NCBI GenBank assembly: GCA_038239485.1
Contig: JBBSET010000017.1
Location: 1-56,431, forward strand
Direction: 5' to 3'
DNA: 56,431 nt
DNA from: DASQEH01 sp038239485
Lineage (GTDB): Bacteria; Actinomycetota; Actinomycetes; Propionibacteriales; Nocardioidaceae
Under the pieces are notes generated by a model. The model did no database searches, was not told where the DNA came from, and was given only the letters and a program-made list of their open reading frames with translations. Both the position numbers and the translations under genes were made by a program. Shown here one piece after another: positions 8,065-16,434 of the stretch. Every line of letters begins with the position of its first letter. Position 1 is the stretch's first letter.

Positions 8065-9062
8065 CAGACCGCCGCCCGCACGGGGATCGCCGGCTGCGGC
8101 TCACCGGCCCGGATGCACGCCACCGGGTGCCCGACCGACACCGACTCGAGCGGCGGGTCGACGGTGCGGCAGGCCTCGATCGCGATCGGACAGCGCGGGT
8201 GGAAGCAGCAGCCGGTCGGCAGCCGCCGGGGGTCGGGCGGGTCACCGGCGAGCCCGGCGGGGGCGAAGCGTGCGGCCGGGTCGCCCACCCGCGGGAAGGC
8301 CGCGGCAAGGGCAGCTGAGTACGGGTGGCGCGGATGGGCGAACACCGTCGACGCCGACGCCTCCTCGATGATCCGGCCGGCATACATCACCACGACCCGG
8401 TCGCACGTCGTCGCCAGCACTGACAGGTCGTGGCTGATCAACATCAGCCCCAGCCCGAGCTCGCCGACCAGATCGGTGAGCACTTTGAGCACCTGCGCCT
8501 GAACCATCACATCGAGGGCCGTGGTCGGCTCGTCGGCCACCACCAGCGCCGGACGACAGGCCAGCGCCATCGCGATCATCACCCGCTGCCGCTGGCCACC
8601 GGACAGCTGGTGCGGGTACGACCTGGCGCGGGCAGCCGTGAGGCCCACCTGCTCCAGCAGCTCGCCGACCCGCGACTGCGCCTGCGCCTTGCTCGCGTAC
8701 GCGTCGTGCAGCCGGATCGGCTCGGCGATCTGGTCGCCGACCCGCTGGACCGGGTTGAGGGAGTGCAGGGCCCCCTGGAAGACCACCGACGCGTCGGACC
8801 AGCGCACCGCCCGTAGATGTCCCCACCGCATCGTCAGGACGTCATTGCCGCCGACCAGCACCTGACCCGTCACGACGGCATTCTTGGGCTGCAGCCGCAG
8901 CACGGTGCTTGCCAGCGTGGACTTGCCGCAGCCGGACTCTCCCGCGACTCCGACGCTCTCACCGCTCGCGATCGACAAGGTGACGCCGCGAACCGCAGCC
9001 AGGTCCTCCCCGCCGGTGCGATAGGTGACGCTCAGGTCCTGGATGTCGAGCAAGCCTGCCAT
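8064..9062 (-). CDS. Peptide-type ABC transporter ATP-binding protein (DppD/OppD-like)
   Basis: A 332-residue ATPase partner of the DppF-like protein. Walker A is GESGCGKS (41-48). The signature is LSGGQRQRV, followed by the Walker B stretch ALVVADEPTTALD, and the C-terminal Cys-containing HPRCPIA extension of oligopeptide ATPases is present. The start was set at ATG 9062 because it overlaps the permease stop by one base (TGATG) and the canonical N-terminus LLDIQDLSVTY begins there; the frame stays open far upstream only because of GC-rich shadow coding. It energises import through the two permeases encoded upstream. Confidence 0.93.
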   Translation of the reverse strand: MAGLLDIQDLSVTYRTGGEDLAAVRGVTLSIASGESVGVAGESGCGKSTLASTVLRLQPKNAVVTGQVLVGGNDVLTMRWGHLRAVRWSDASVVFQGALHSLNPVQRVGDQIAEPIRLHDAYASKAQAQSRVGELLEQVGLTAARARSYPHQLSGGQRQRVMIAMALACRPALVVADEPTTALDVMVQAQVLKVLTDLVGELGLGLMLISHDLSVLATTCDRVVVMYAGRIIEEASASTVFAHPRHPYSAALAAAFPRVGDPAARFAPAGLAGDPPDPRRLPTGCCFHPRCPIAIEACRTVDPPLESVSVGHPVACIRAGEPQPAIPVRAAV

Positions 9063-9964
9063 CAGCGGTCCCGCAGCCGGGGGTTGAAGATCTCCTCCAG
9101 CGCCTGGCCGGCCATGGTGAAGGACAGCACCACCACGACCACGCAGATGCCGGGCGGGAACAGGAACCACCAGGCGCCCAGCGTCATCGCACCGTTCGAG
9201 AACGCCGAGTCCAGCATCGTCCCCCACGACACGCGTGACGGGTCCCCGAGACCGAGGAAGGACAGGGTCGTCTCGGCCAGGATCGCGATGGCGACGGTCA
9301 GGGTCGTGTTCGCGAAGACCATCGGCATCACGTTGGGAAGCACATGGCGCGACATCTGGTGCCAGTTGCCGGCGCCGAGCACCCGCGCTCGCTCCATGTA
9401 GGGCCGCGACTCGATCGACAGCGTCTGCGACCTGATGAGCAGCGCCGTCCCGGGCCAGCTGGTGACGCCGATGACGAACGTGATGGTGAGCAGGGACGGG
9501 CCGAGCAGCGTCGCCAGCACGAGTGCCAGCGGGAGGAACGGGATGACGAGGAACCACTCGGTCAAACGGAAAAGCAGCGTCCCGACCACGCCGCCGAAGT
9601 GACCCGAGGCGATGCCGATCAGCGTGCCCAGCACCATCGAGATCAAGGTCGACATCAGCCCGACGAACAGCGAGACGCGGGAGCCATAGATCAGCAGCGT
9701 CAACACTGACCGGCCGCTCTCGTCGGTGCCGAGCCAGTATGACGAGGAGGGAGCCGTGAAGGGGAGCGCGGTGGCCTTGGTGACCTCGAGGCCGTCGGGG
9801 TTCGCGAGCAGCGGCGCGAAGATCGCGACCAGAGCGAACACAACCAGCACGCACAGCCCGACCAGCCCGGTCCTGTGGCGGCGGAACTCCCGCCACGTGC
9901 GTGCGGCGCTGGACCGGCGACGGCGCCAGACGACCTGCCTGGCGCTCAGCTGGACCGTGCTCAT
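9062..9964 (-). CDS. Peptide-type ABC transporter permease (DppC-like)
   Basis: A 300-residue inner-membrane permease. A cytoplasmic basic N-terminus leads into a first membrane helix near residues 33-55 (LVGLCVLVVFALVAIFAPLL). An external loop contains the DppC-type LGTDESGRSVLT motif, and then the BPD_transp_1 domain has about five more helices. The EAA-type loop ERARVLGAGNWHQMSRHVLPN couples to the ATPases. The stop shares a base with the next start, and the start overlaps the preceding permease stop by 4 nt, so this is a tightly packed operon. Confidence 0.93.
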   Translation of the reverse strand: MSTVQLSARQVVWRRRRSSAARTWREFRRHRTGLVGLCVLVVFALVAIFAPLLANPDGLEVTKATALPFTAPSSSYWLGTDESGRSVLTLLIYGSRVSLFVGLMSTLISMVLGTLIGIASGHFGGVVGTLLFRLTEWFLVIPFLPLALVLATLLGPSLLTITFVIGVTSWPGTALLIRSQTLSIESRPYMERARVLGAGNWHQMSRHVLPNVMPMVFANTTLTVAIAILAETTLSFLGLGDPSRVSWGTMLDSAFSNGAMTLGAWWFLFPPGICVVVVVLSFTMAGQALEEIFNPRLRDR

Positions 9965-11025
9965 GAGCGCACCCTCGGGTCGAGCACGCCGTACAGCAGG
10001 TTCGACACCAGGTTGGCGAGCACCACGGCCGCGGAGAAGACGAAGAAGGTGCCCTGGAGCATCGGGATGTCGGGGATCTTCAGCGCGTCAGTGGTCAGCA
10101 GACCGATGCCCGGGATGGAGAAGACCGTCTCGATCGTGATCGCTCCCGACACGATGAAGCCCAGGTTGAGCGAGACCAGCGTCGCGACCGGCAGCATCGC
10201 ATTGCGCGACGCGTGCCGCCGGCGGACGAGCACGTCGCGAAGACCCTTGGCGCGCGCGGTCATGAGGTAGTCCTCGCCCATCTCGTCGAGCAGGGCACTA
10301 CGCATGATCAGCGAGTACTCGGCCAGGTAGGCGAGGGTGAGCGTGACGATCGGCAGCACCAGGTGCCAGGCCTGGTCGATGATGCCCGCGAGCGACCACT
10401 GGTCGACGCCCGGCGAGACCAGCCCGCCGATCGGGAACAGGCCGGGGATCGGACCGACCCCGACGGCGAAGACGGCGAACAGGATCAGGCCCAGCCACCA
10501 CTCCGGCATCGAGTAGAGCAGGATCGTCGTGGTCGTGGAGATGTTGTCGAAGGTGTGTCCCCGATTCCAGGCGGCGATCGTGCCGATCCACAGCCCGAAG
10601 ACGATCGACAGGATCGTCGACGTGCCGACCAGCACGAGCGTGGGCCACAGCCGCTCCCACATCAGGTGGCTGACCGGCTGGCGGTACTGGTAGGAGATGC
10701 CGAACTGGCCGGTGACGATGTCCTTGAGGTAGATCAGGAACTGCTCGGGCAGCGGCTTGTCCAGGCCGAGGGTATGGGTGAGCTCCTTGACCTGCGCGGG
10801 GGTGGTCGCGTGGCCGCGTGCCAGCGTCCTGACCGGGTCGGTGTTGATGACGCGGAAGAGGAAGAAGTTGACGACGGTGATGAAGCCCAGGGTCACGGCC
10901 GAACCGAGGACCTTCGAGCCGACGAACCTCCAGGTGGCGAACCGGCTGCCGTTCGAGCGACCCGGCTCAGCCGCCGGCACCGGTCCCGGCGCAGGCTGCA
11001 CCGCGATCGGGGTCGAGACCGTCAT
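9961..11025 (-). CDS. Peptide-type ABC transporter permease (DppB-like)
   Basis: A 354-residue inner-membrane permease of the DppB/OppB type. The N-terminal tail of about 30 residues is longer than usual and proline rich. The first membrane helix (LGSAVTLGFITVVNFFLF) is followed by the DppB-specific region with LGLDKPLPEQFLIYLKDI. The remaining helices contain the EAA-like loop TARAKGLRDVLVRRRHASRNA. It forms the translocation pore with the DppC-like partner. The start ATG 11025 overlaps the solute-binding-protein stop by 4 nt. Confidence 0.93.
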   Translation of the reverse strand: MTVSTPIAVQPAPGPVPAAEPGRSNGSRFATWRFVGSKVLGSAVTLGFITVVNFFLFRVINTDPVRTLARGHATTPAQVKELTHTLGLDKPLPEQFLIYLKDIVTGQFGISYQYRQPVSHLMWERLWPTLVLVGTSTILSIVFGLWIGTIAAWNRGHTFDNISTTTTILLYSMPEWWLGLILFAVFAVGVGPIPGLFPIGGLVSPGVDQWSLAGIIDQAWHLVLPIVTLTLAYLAEYSLIMRSALLDEMGEDYLMTARAKGLRDVLVRRRHASRNAMLPVATLVSLNLGFIVSGAITIETVFSIPGIGLLTTDALKIPDIPMLQGTFFVFSAAVVLANLVSNLLYGVLDPRVRS

Positions 11026-12914
11026 TCGCGATAGTCCACGGTGGCCTTGCGGTAGCCGGCCCAGCCGCCCAGCGCGCCGCCCGCCGCGAACAGCAGCAGC
11101 GCCCCCGCGATGATGCCCAGCACCTTCCCGGACTGGATATTGCCGACGGCCGAGCTGCCGTTGGCAGCGGTGGCGTTACTGCTGCCGTCCGTCGAGGGAG
11201 CGGGACCGGGCTGGATCCCGATGTAGTTGCGTACGCCGTACTGGAACAGCAGGACGCCACCCGGGTTCGGCTGCGGGACGAAGCCATGCCACCGGTCGCT
11301 GCGGTAGGCCTCACCGATCTGGGTGTAGTCGGTCAGGAGGTAGGGCGCGTCGTGGTACAGGATCTTCTGCATCTTCTTGACCTCGGCCTCGCGGGTGGCC
11401 TGGTCGAGTGCAGCGTGCTGCTGCGAGTAGAGCCTGTCGTAGGCCGGGTTGCAGTACCAGGAGTCCGACCAGTTGCCGCGCTGGGCGCAGGTGAAGTAGC
11501 TCAGCATGGAGTCGGGGTCGGGCTCGACGTACCACCCCCACTGGAACATGTCGTAGTCGCCGCTGAGGATGACGTTGGTGAGCTTGCCGCTCTCCAACGT
11601 GGTGATCTTGGAGTCGATGCCGAGGGCCGCGAGCCACTCCTGCATGAACTTCATGGTCTGGATCGATGTCGGGGACTCGCTGCGCGCGAAGAGCCGGAGC
11701 GTACCGATCGGGCTCCCGTCGGGCATCGTGCGCTTGCCGTCCGACCCGACCTTGTAGCCGGCCGCGTCGAGCAGCTGCTTGGCCTTGTCCTGGTTGAAGG
11801 CGAAAGCGCCCGGCGGGGGCTGCCAGCGGTAGCTGGTGTAGGCCGGGGGAATGATGGTCGCCGCTGGCGTCGCGCCCCCTTCGTAGACATGGGTGGCCAG
11901 CGAGGAGCGGTCGATGGCCGTCGTCAGCGCGAATCGGAACCTGGGGTCGAGCATGGCCGGGTTCGGGTCGCCGATCGGCTTGCCGGTCTTGGTGTCGACC
12001 GAGCCGGTGTTGAAGGCGACCTCGTCGAAGCCAGGCGAGTCCCCCATCTGAGCGGTGATGCCGGGCTGCCCCTGCAGCGCCTTCTCCTGCAGCGCCGAGA
12101 TTCCCTCCGCGAAGTCCACCTCGCCCTTCTTGAGGGCCTGGACCAGCGTGTCCTCGTCCTGGTAGACCCGGAACACCAGGTTGTCGATGTTCGGCACGCC
12201 GCCCCAGTAGTGCGGGTTGCGGACGAACCGGTACAGCGAGCCTGAGGCCTTTCCCTCGATGATCCGGAAGGGACCCGAGCCCACGACGTTGGGGGGCTCA
12301 TTGCTGTAGGTCTTCACCTGGCTTTCGCTGACGTTCTTCCAGATGTGCTGCGGGATGATCGGGATCGGCAGCAGCGGAAGGACTGCGTTGGGCTTGTCGA
12401 GGGTGAGCACGACCGTCTTCGCGTCGGGCGCCGTCACCGTCTTGACCGATGCGAGGTAGCTCCCCCAGCTGGCGGCTTCCGTGCCACCTTGCAGGATGCG
12501 GTTGTACGTGTAGGCGATGTCGGCCGCGGTCAGCGGCTTGCCGTCCGACCACTTCACACCGGTGCGGATGTGGAAGGTCCAGGTCAGCCCGTTGTCGGAG
12601 GTGTCCCAGGACGTGGCCAGGCCCGGCTGGGGCGACATGTCCTTGTCGGAGTAGGTGATCATGTAGTCGTACATGAGCGCCCACATCTCGTACGACTCGG
12701 CCTCGACCCCGAGGAAGGGGTTGAACGAGTCGACGTTGTTGAGAATGCCGACGGTGAACGTCGTGCCGGTGCCGGAGGCGGAGCTGTCGGCAACAGGCTC
12801 GCCCGCCGCGCCGGCCGAGGAGCCGAAGGCACCGGTCAACCCAAGCACGGCGAGGCAGACGATGAGCGCGGTCGAGCGGCGTAGCAGCCGCCTGAGTGTC
12901 TGCGATCCGGTCAT
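11022..12914 (-). CDS. ABC transporter solute-binding protein, family 5 (peptide type), C-terminally membrane anchored
   Basis: A 630-residue extracytoplasmic binding protein, first gene of the transporter operon. A Sec signal (RRLLRRSTALIVCLAVLGLTG, about residues 8-28) is present, but no lipobox cysteine follows. The SBP_bac_5 domain occupies roughly 50-570, with landmarks such as GLTWTFHIRTGVKWSDGKPLTAAD and DYDMFQWGWYVEPDPDSMLSYF read as separate short blocks. After a Ser/Asn/Ala-rich linker, a C-terminal helix (LGIIAGALLLFAAGGALGGW) and a short basic tail provide membrane anchoring, in place of the lipid anchor usual in Gram-positives. Ligand specificity is unknown; the family binds peptides, nickel complexes or opines. 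Confidence 0.92.
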   Translation of the reverse strand: MTGSQTLRRLLRRSTALIVCLAVLGLTGAFGSSAGAAGEPVADSSASGTGTTFTVGILNNVDSFNPFLGVEAESYEMWALMYDYMITYSDKDMSPQPGLATSWDTSDNGLTWTFHIRTGVKWSDGKPLTAADIAYTYNRILQGGTEAASWGSYLASVKTVTAPDAKTVVLTLDKPNAVLPLLPIPIIPQHIWKNVSESQVKTYSNEPPNVVGSGPFRIIEGKASGSLYRFVRNPHYWGGVPNIDNLVFRVYQDEDTLVQALKKGEVDFAEGISALQEKALQGQPGITAQMGDSPGFDEVAFNTGSVDTKTGKPIGDPNPAMLDPRFRFALTTAIDRSSLATHVYEGGATPAATIIPPAYTSYRWQPPPGAFAFNQDKAKQLLDAAGYKVGSDGKRTMPDGSPIGTLRLFARSESPTSIQTMKFMQEWLAALGIDSKITTLESGKLTNVILSGDYDMFQWGWYVEPDPDSMLSYFTCAQRGNWSDSWYCNPAYDRLYSQQHAALDQATREAEVKKMQKILYHDAPYLLTDYTQIGEAYRSDRWHGFVPQPNPGGVLLFQYGVRNYIGIQPGPAPSTDGSSNATAANGSSAVGNIQSGKVLGIIAGALLLFAAGGALGGWAGYRKATVDYRE

Positions 12915-12954
12915 CGAGCCGGCCCGGTCGTGTCGTGGAGTCCCCGGCCACGGG

Positions 12955-12960
12955 TAGGTT
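12955..12960 (+). promoter_or_regulatory. -10 element for a probable leaderless S9 peptidase transcript
   Basis: TAGGTT is followed by exactly 7 nt and then the GTG at 12968, the geometry of actinobacterial leaderless promoters. No Shine-Dalgarno sequence is present. This supports the GTG as the true start. Confidence 0.5.
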
Positions 12961-12967
12961 GAGCGCC

Positions 12968-15130
12968 GTGGCTGACCTCCGACCCTCGCACGCAGTTCCG
13001 AGCCCGCCCGTCGCCGCCAGGCGCGATGAGCGGTACGAGCTGCACGGCGACGTCCGGGAGGACCCCTACGCCTGGCTGCGAAGCTCTGGCGACGAGGCGG
13101 TGACGGCGTACCTCACCGCTGAGCGCTCGTACTACGACTCGGCCACGCGGCATCTAGGTCCCCAGGTCAGGACGCTCTCCGACGAGATGACGTCTCGGGT
13201 GCCGGATGCTGACTCGTCCGTCAGTTACCGGCGCGTGCGCTTTTCTTACTACACCTCGACGCCATCCGGAAGTGAGTACGAGCAATTGTGTCGTCGTGTT
13301 TACAACCCGAGCGCCGATCGTGACATTGAGTCGCCGGGTGAGCACGTGCTGCTCGACCCCGCCGTCGTCAAAGGTGACTCGACCTACGTCGACCTCGGCC
13401 TCACCCTTGTCAGTCCCGACGAGCGGCTCTTGGCCTACTCCGTGGACCTCACCGGAGAGGAGGTGTTCGAGCTTCGCTTCCGCGATCTGGAGTCGGGAGT
13501 CGACCTGGCCGACGTCGTCGACCGTAGCTACTATGGCGGCGCGTGGAGCGTCGACTCCTCGACCTTCTTCTACACGGTGCACAACGACATGTACAGGCCG
13601 TTCCAGGTGTGGCGCCACCGGCTCGGCACCGATGACGCTGCTGACGTGGTCGTCTTCGAGGAGCCCGACGAGCGGTACGAGGTCGAGGTGCGGGCCACGC
13701 GCTCCGGCGACGTGGTCGAGATCGTCACGGCCAACCGCGACACCACCGAGGTGTGGCTCGTCGACGCGCACCGACCGGAGCGGGCGCCGATCTGTGTCGA
13801 GCCTCGGCGCGGCGGCGTCGAGTACAGGTGCGAGCACGCGCGGACCCCTGCAGGGGACCGGCTCTTCGTCGTCACCGACGATGGGGCGCCGGAGTTCCGG
13901 CTGATGGGCGCCGGCCTGGATACGCCGGGGCGGGCCGGCTGGTCGGAGGTTCTGCCCGAGGACCCCGACGAACGGCTGCTGGACGTCACGGCGTTCGCGG
14001 GACATCTCGTCACGACGCTGCGGCGAGGCGGCCTGTTGATGGCGAGGGCGTACCGGCTGGGCACCGATGGCGGCGTCGAGCAGCCGGGTGTCGACATCGG
14101 CGCAGGTCTGGTCGTCGGCAGCCTCGAGCTGGACCACAACGAGCGCTTCGACGCGACCAGCATCCGGGTGGTCGAGGAGTCGTACACCGTCCCTAAGACG
14201 TGGTACGACGTCGACCTCGACACCGGCGAGCGCACCCTGCTGCACCGCCAGCCGGCACCCAACTACGACCCCGAGGCCTACGTCAGCGAGCGGGTGGGCT
14301 TCCCGTCCGCAGGGGTCGATGTCCCGGTCACATTGGTCCGCCGGGTCGAGACCGCGCTCGACGGTAGGGCGCCCTGCCTGGTCTACGCCTACGGCGCGTA
14401 CGAGTCCGGCTACGAACCCGCGTTCGACCCTGCTCTCGTCAGCCTGCTCGACCGCGGAGTGGTTTTCGCCCACGCGCACGTGCGCGGTGGCGGCGAGGGC
14501 GGGCGGCGATGGTGGCTCGACGGCCACCTCGAGCACAAGCAGAACACGTTCACCGACCTGGTCGCAGTCGCCGACGGTCTCGCAGCGGGCCTCGTCGACG
14601 GCTCACGCATCGTCACCCGCGGGCTGTCAGCGGGCGGGCTGCTCCAGGGTGCAGTGTTCAGCCAGGCACCCGAACGCTGGGCCGGCGTCATCGCCGAGGT
14701 GCCGTTCGTCGACGTCGTCACCTCAATGCTCGACGCGAGCGTGCCGCTCACGGCCAACGAGTGGGACGAGTGGGGCGACCCCCACCGCCCGGCCGACTAT
14801 GCCTGGATGCTCGCGTACTCCCCCTACGACAACATCCCGCCTGCCGGCCGGCGTCCGGACCTGCTCGTCACCGGCGCCCTGCACGATCCCCGGGTGATGG
14901 TGTCCGAGCCGGCCAAGTGGGTCGCGGCGCTGCGGTACACCGACCCCGGCTGGTCGCCCCGGTGCGTCTTTCGCGTCGAACTGGGCGCCGGCGCCCATGT
15001 CGGGCCGTCGGGGCGGTTCGCCCGTCTCCGGTACGAGGCCGAGATCTACGCGTGGGCGCTGGAGCGCTTCGGCCTGCTCGACGACGGACCGGCTGGGCAG
15101 TCATCTAGGGCAGCTCGGCGATGGTCCTGA
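12968..15130 (+). CDS. S9 family peptidase (oligopeptidase B / prolyl oligopeptidase-like)
   Basis: A 720-residue cytoplasmic serine peptidase. The N-terminal RYELHGDVREDPYAWLR stretch is diagnostic of oligopeptidase B/POP enzymes. A seven-bladed propeller (about 80-410) precedes the alpha/beta-hydrolase domain with VYAYGAYE, HVRGGGEGGRRWW and the nucleophile motif GLSAGG (Ser554). The catalytic histidine lies in the AGAHVG region near the end. GTG 12968 was selected because of the leaderless-type -10; the longer frame overlaps the divergent binding-protein gene. It cleaves short peptides after basic residues or proline. Divergence from the peptide importer fits intracellular degradation of imported peptides. 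The 3' end overlaps the convergent hydrolase gene by 26 nt. Confidence 0.92.
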   Translation: MADLRPSHAVPSPPVAARRDERYELHGDVREDPYAWLRSSGDEAVTAYLTAERSYYDSATRHLGPQVRTLSDEMTSRVPDADSSVSYRRVRFSYYTSTPSGSEYEQLCRRVYNPSADRDIESPGEHVLLDPAVVKGDSTYVDLGLTLVSPDERLLAYSVDLTGEEVFELRFRDLESGVDLADVVDRSYYGGAWSVDSSTFFYTVHNDMYRPFQVWRHRLGTDDAADVVVFEEPDERYEVEVRATRSGDVVEIVTANRDTTEVWLVDAHRPERAPICVEPRRGGVEYRCEHARTPAGDRLFVVTDDGAPEFRLMGAGLDTPGRAGWSEVLPEDPDERLLDVTAFAGHLVTTLRRGGLLMARAYRLGTDGGVEQPGVDIGAGLVVGSLELDHNERFDATSIRVVEESYTVPKTWYDVDLDTGERTLLHRQPAPNYDPEAYVSERVGFPSAGVDVPVTLVRRVETALDGRAPCLVYAYGAYESGYEPAFDPALVSLLDRGVVFAHAHVRGGGEGGRRWWLDGHLEHKQNTFTDLVAVADGLAAGLVDGSRIVTRGLSAGGLLQGAVFSQAPERWAGVIAEVPFVDVVTSMLDASVPLTANEWDEWGDPHRPADYAWMLAYSPYDNIPPAGRRPDLLVTGALHDPRVMVSEPAKWVAALRYTDPGWSPRCVFRVELGAGAHVGPSGRFARLRYEAEIYAWALERFGLLDDGPAGQSSRAARRWS

Positions 15131-15998
15131 GATCCCCGAAGATCCGAGCCAGCTGCGACGCCAGCGAGAGATGGCCCTCGTCGTCGTACAGCCGTGCGCT
15201 CACTGAGGGCACGTGTGCCGCGAGCCACTCGGCATGGGTGAACGGGACCATTCGGTCCTGGCGGCCCTGCCAGATCGCGACCGGGACGGTGATGGTGTCC
15301 AGCCCGAAGCCCCAGGGCTTCATGAACGCCAGGTCGTCGTCGCGCCAGCCGTCGGTGCCGTGCAGGACGGCGTGACGACAGGAGGCCGCGATGTAGTCGG
15401 CGAGCTCGCCCCCGTCCAGGGCGAGCTTGTCGACATCGGACAGCAGATCGCCCAACGCCGTCGCGACCTCTTCGGCCGTGACGGAGGCGAGGGCGTCGGC
15501 TTGCGTGGACAGATACGGCGTCAGCGTGTCGGTACCCTCGAGCGCGGCCTGGAACTCGTCGATGTTCTCCTCACCCATGCCGGCCGTCCAGTCCAAGCCT
15601 TCGGCATCGCGGGGCGCCACTGCGGCCAGTAGCGCCGCCGCCCGGCAGGACTCCGGCATCAGCGCGGCACAGGCGAGCGCGTGCGGGCCGCCGCCCGACC
15701 AGCCGAAGGTCACGAAGCTCTCTGCCCCGAGGGCGGCGAGGACCGCGCTGACGTCGCTGACCGCGTCGGCGACACTGCGGCCCGGCTGGCTGGTCGACTC
15801 ACCGTAGCCGGGCCGTGAGTAGGCGACGGTCCGCAGCCCGTGCGACGCCGCAGCGTCGGCCAGGTACGGGAAGGAGACCACCCCGCACGGGGTACCGCTG
15901 TGATAGACGAGCGGAAAGCCGTCCTCCGGTCCTTCGACGAGCACCTCGAGACCTCGGGAGTCCGGAGTCGTCACGGTCAGGCTGTGCGGTGCGGACAC
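15105..15998 (-). CDS. Alpha/beta hydrolase
   Basis: A 297-residue single-domain alpha/beta hydrolase. The oxyanion-region sequence PLVYHSGTPCG occurs near residue 30, the nucleophile elbow GWSGGGP near residue 98, and a late GRQDRMVPFTHAEW segment plus DDEGHLSL supply the acid and histidine. No signal peptide or membrane helix is visible, so it is cytosolic. The start is GTG 15998, supported by GAGGAG upstream; no ATG start gives a better N-terminus. It converges on the S9 peptidase with a 26-nt overlap. The substrate is unknown; it may belong to the catabolic block or be an independent esterase or haloperoxidase-like enzyme. Confidence 0.87.
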   Translation of the reverse strand: MSAPHSLTVTTPDSRGLEVLVEGPEDGFPLVYHSGTPCGVVSFPYLADAAASHGLRTVAYSRPGYGESTSQPGRSVADAVSDVSAVLAALGAESFVTFGWSGGGPHALACAALMPESCRAAALLAAVAPRDAEGLDWTAGMGEENIDEFQAALEGTDTLTPYLSTQADALASVTAEEVATALGDLLSDVDKLALDGGELADYIAASCRHAVLHGTDGWRDDDLAFMKPWGFGLDTITVPVAIWQGRQDRMVPFTHAEWLAAHVPSVSARLYDDEGHLSLASQLARIFGDLRTIAELP

Positions 15999-16051
15999 GG
16001 GGTACTCCTCGAGACAGGGGCCAGCATGAGGACCAGCAGAGGGAGACAGGT

Positions 16052-16088
16052 GTAGGGCCCCTCAAAGTATGAGTTTGAGGGGCCCTAC
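16052..16088. repeat. Perfect 15-bp inverted repeat with 7-nt loop
   Basis: GTAGGGCCCCTCAAA and its exact complement surround the loop GTATGAG. It lies 54 nt upstream of the hydrolase start and about 350 nt beyond the acyl-CoA dehydrogenase stop. No T-tract follows on either strand. It could be an intrinsic terminator lacking a U-tract, a transcript-stabilising hairpin, or a dispersed palindrome. Confidence 0.7.
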
Positions 16089-16434
16089 GAGTCGGCCGGA
16101 GTGGGGTGACGCCTCCAACCTCACGACCGATCCGTGGGTCCCCGCCAGCCTCGTCACCTGCTGCCGCAGTGGGTCGCCCCACCGGATGGAACCTCGGTTT
16201 CCGCCGATCCCGCACCTTCTTGCGAATGCGCGTAAGGACTGTCTACAGGCTCCGAGCCGCCGCGGACAAGAGCCCTGGACCACTCTTTTCGACGAGTAGC
16301 GACCCCTCGGCGTGTCGTCCACAGAAGGTCTGATGTCGTCCACCGAAAGAGGGTGGCTTTCCACAGCCGAGCGGACTGCCTGTGGATGAGTCCGTGGTAT
16401 GCGGGCGGCCGGCACGCCCGCCGCAGCTACCGGG
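16089..16434. other. 346-nt gap with no convincing gene
   Basis: Frames here lack family resemblance. Noticeable elements are two direct copies of TGTCGTCCAC (about 16312-16345) and an inverted pair TCCACAG / CTGTGGA at 16360-16366 and 16380-16386. Their meaning is unclear. Confidence 0.5.

Noticed and set aside
9063..9896. Upstream extension of the DppD-like frame
   Set aside because: Shadow of the DppC permease; the true start shares a base with the permease stop at 9062.
16360..16386. DnaA-box cluster or origin
   Set aside because: TCCACAG/CTGTGGA are partial matches only; there are no clustered full boxes and no dnaA/dnaN neighbours.
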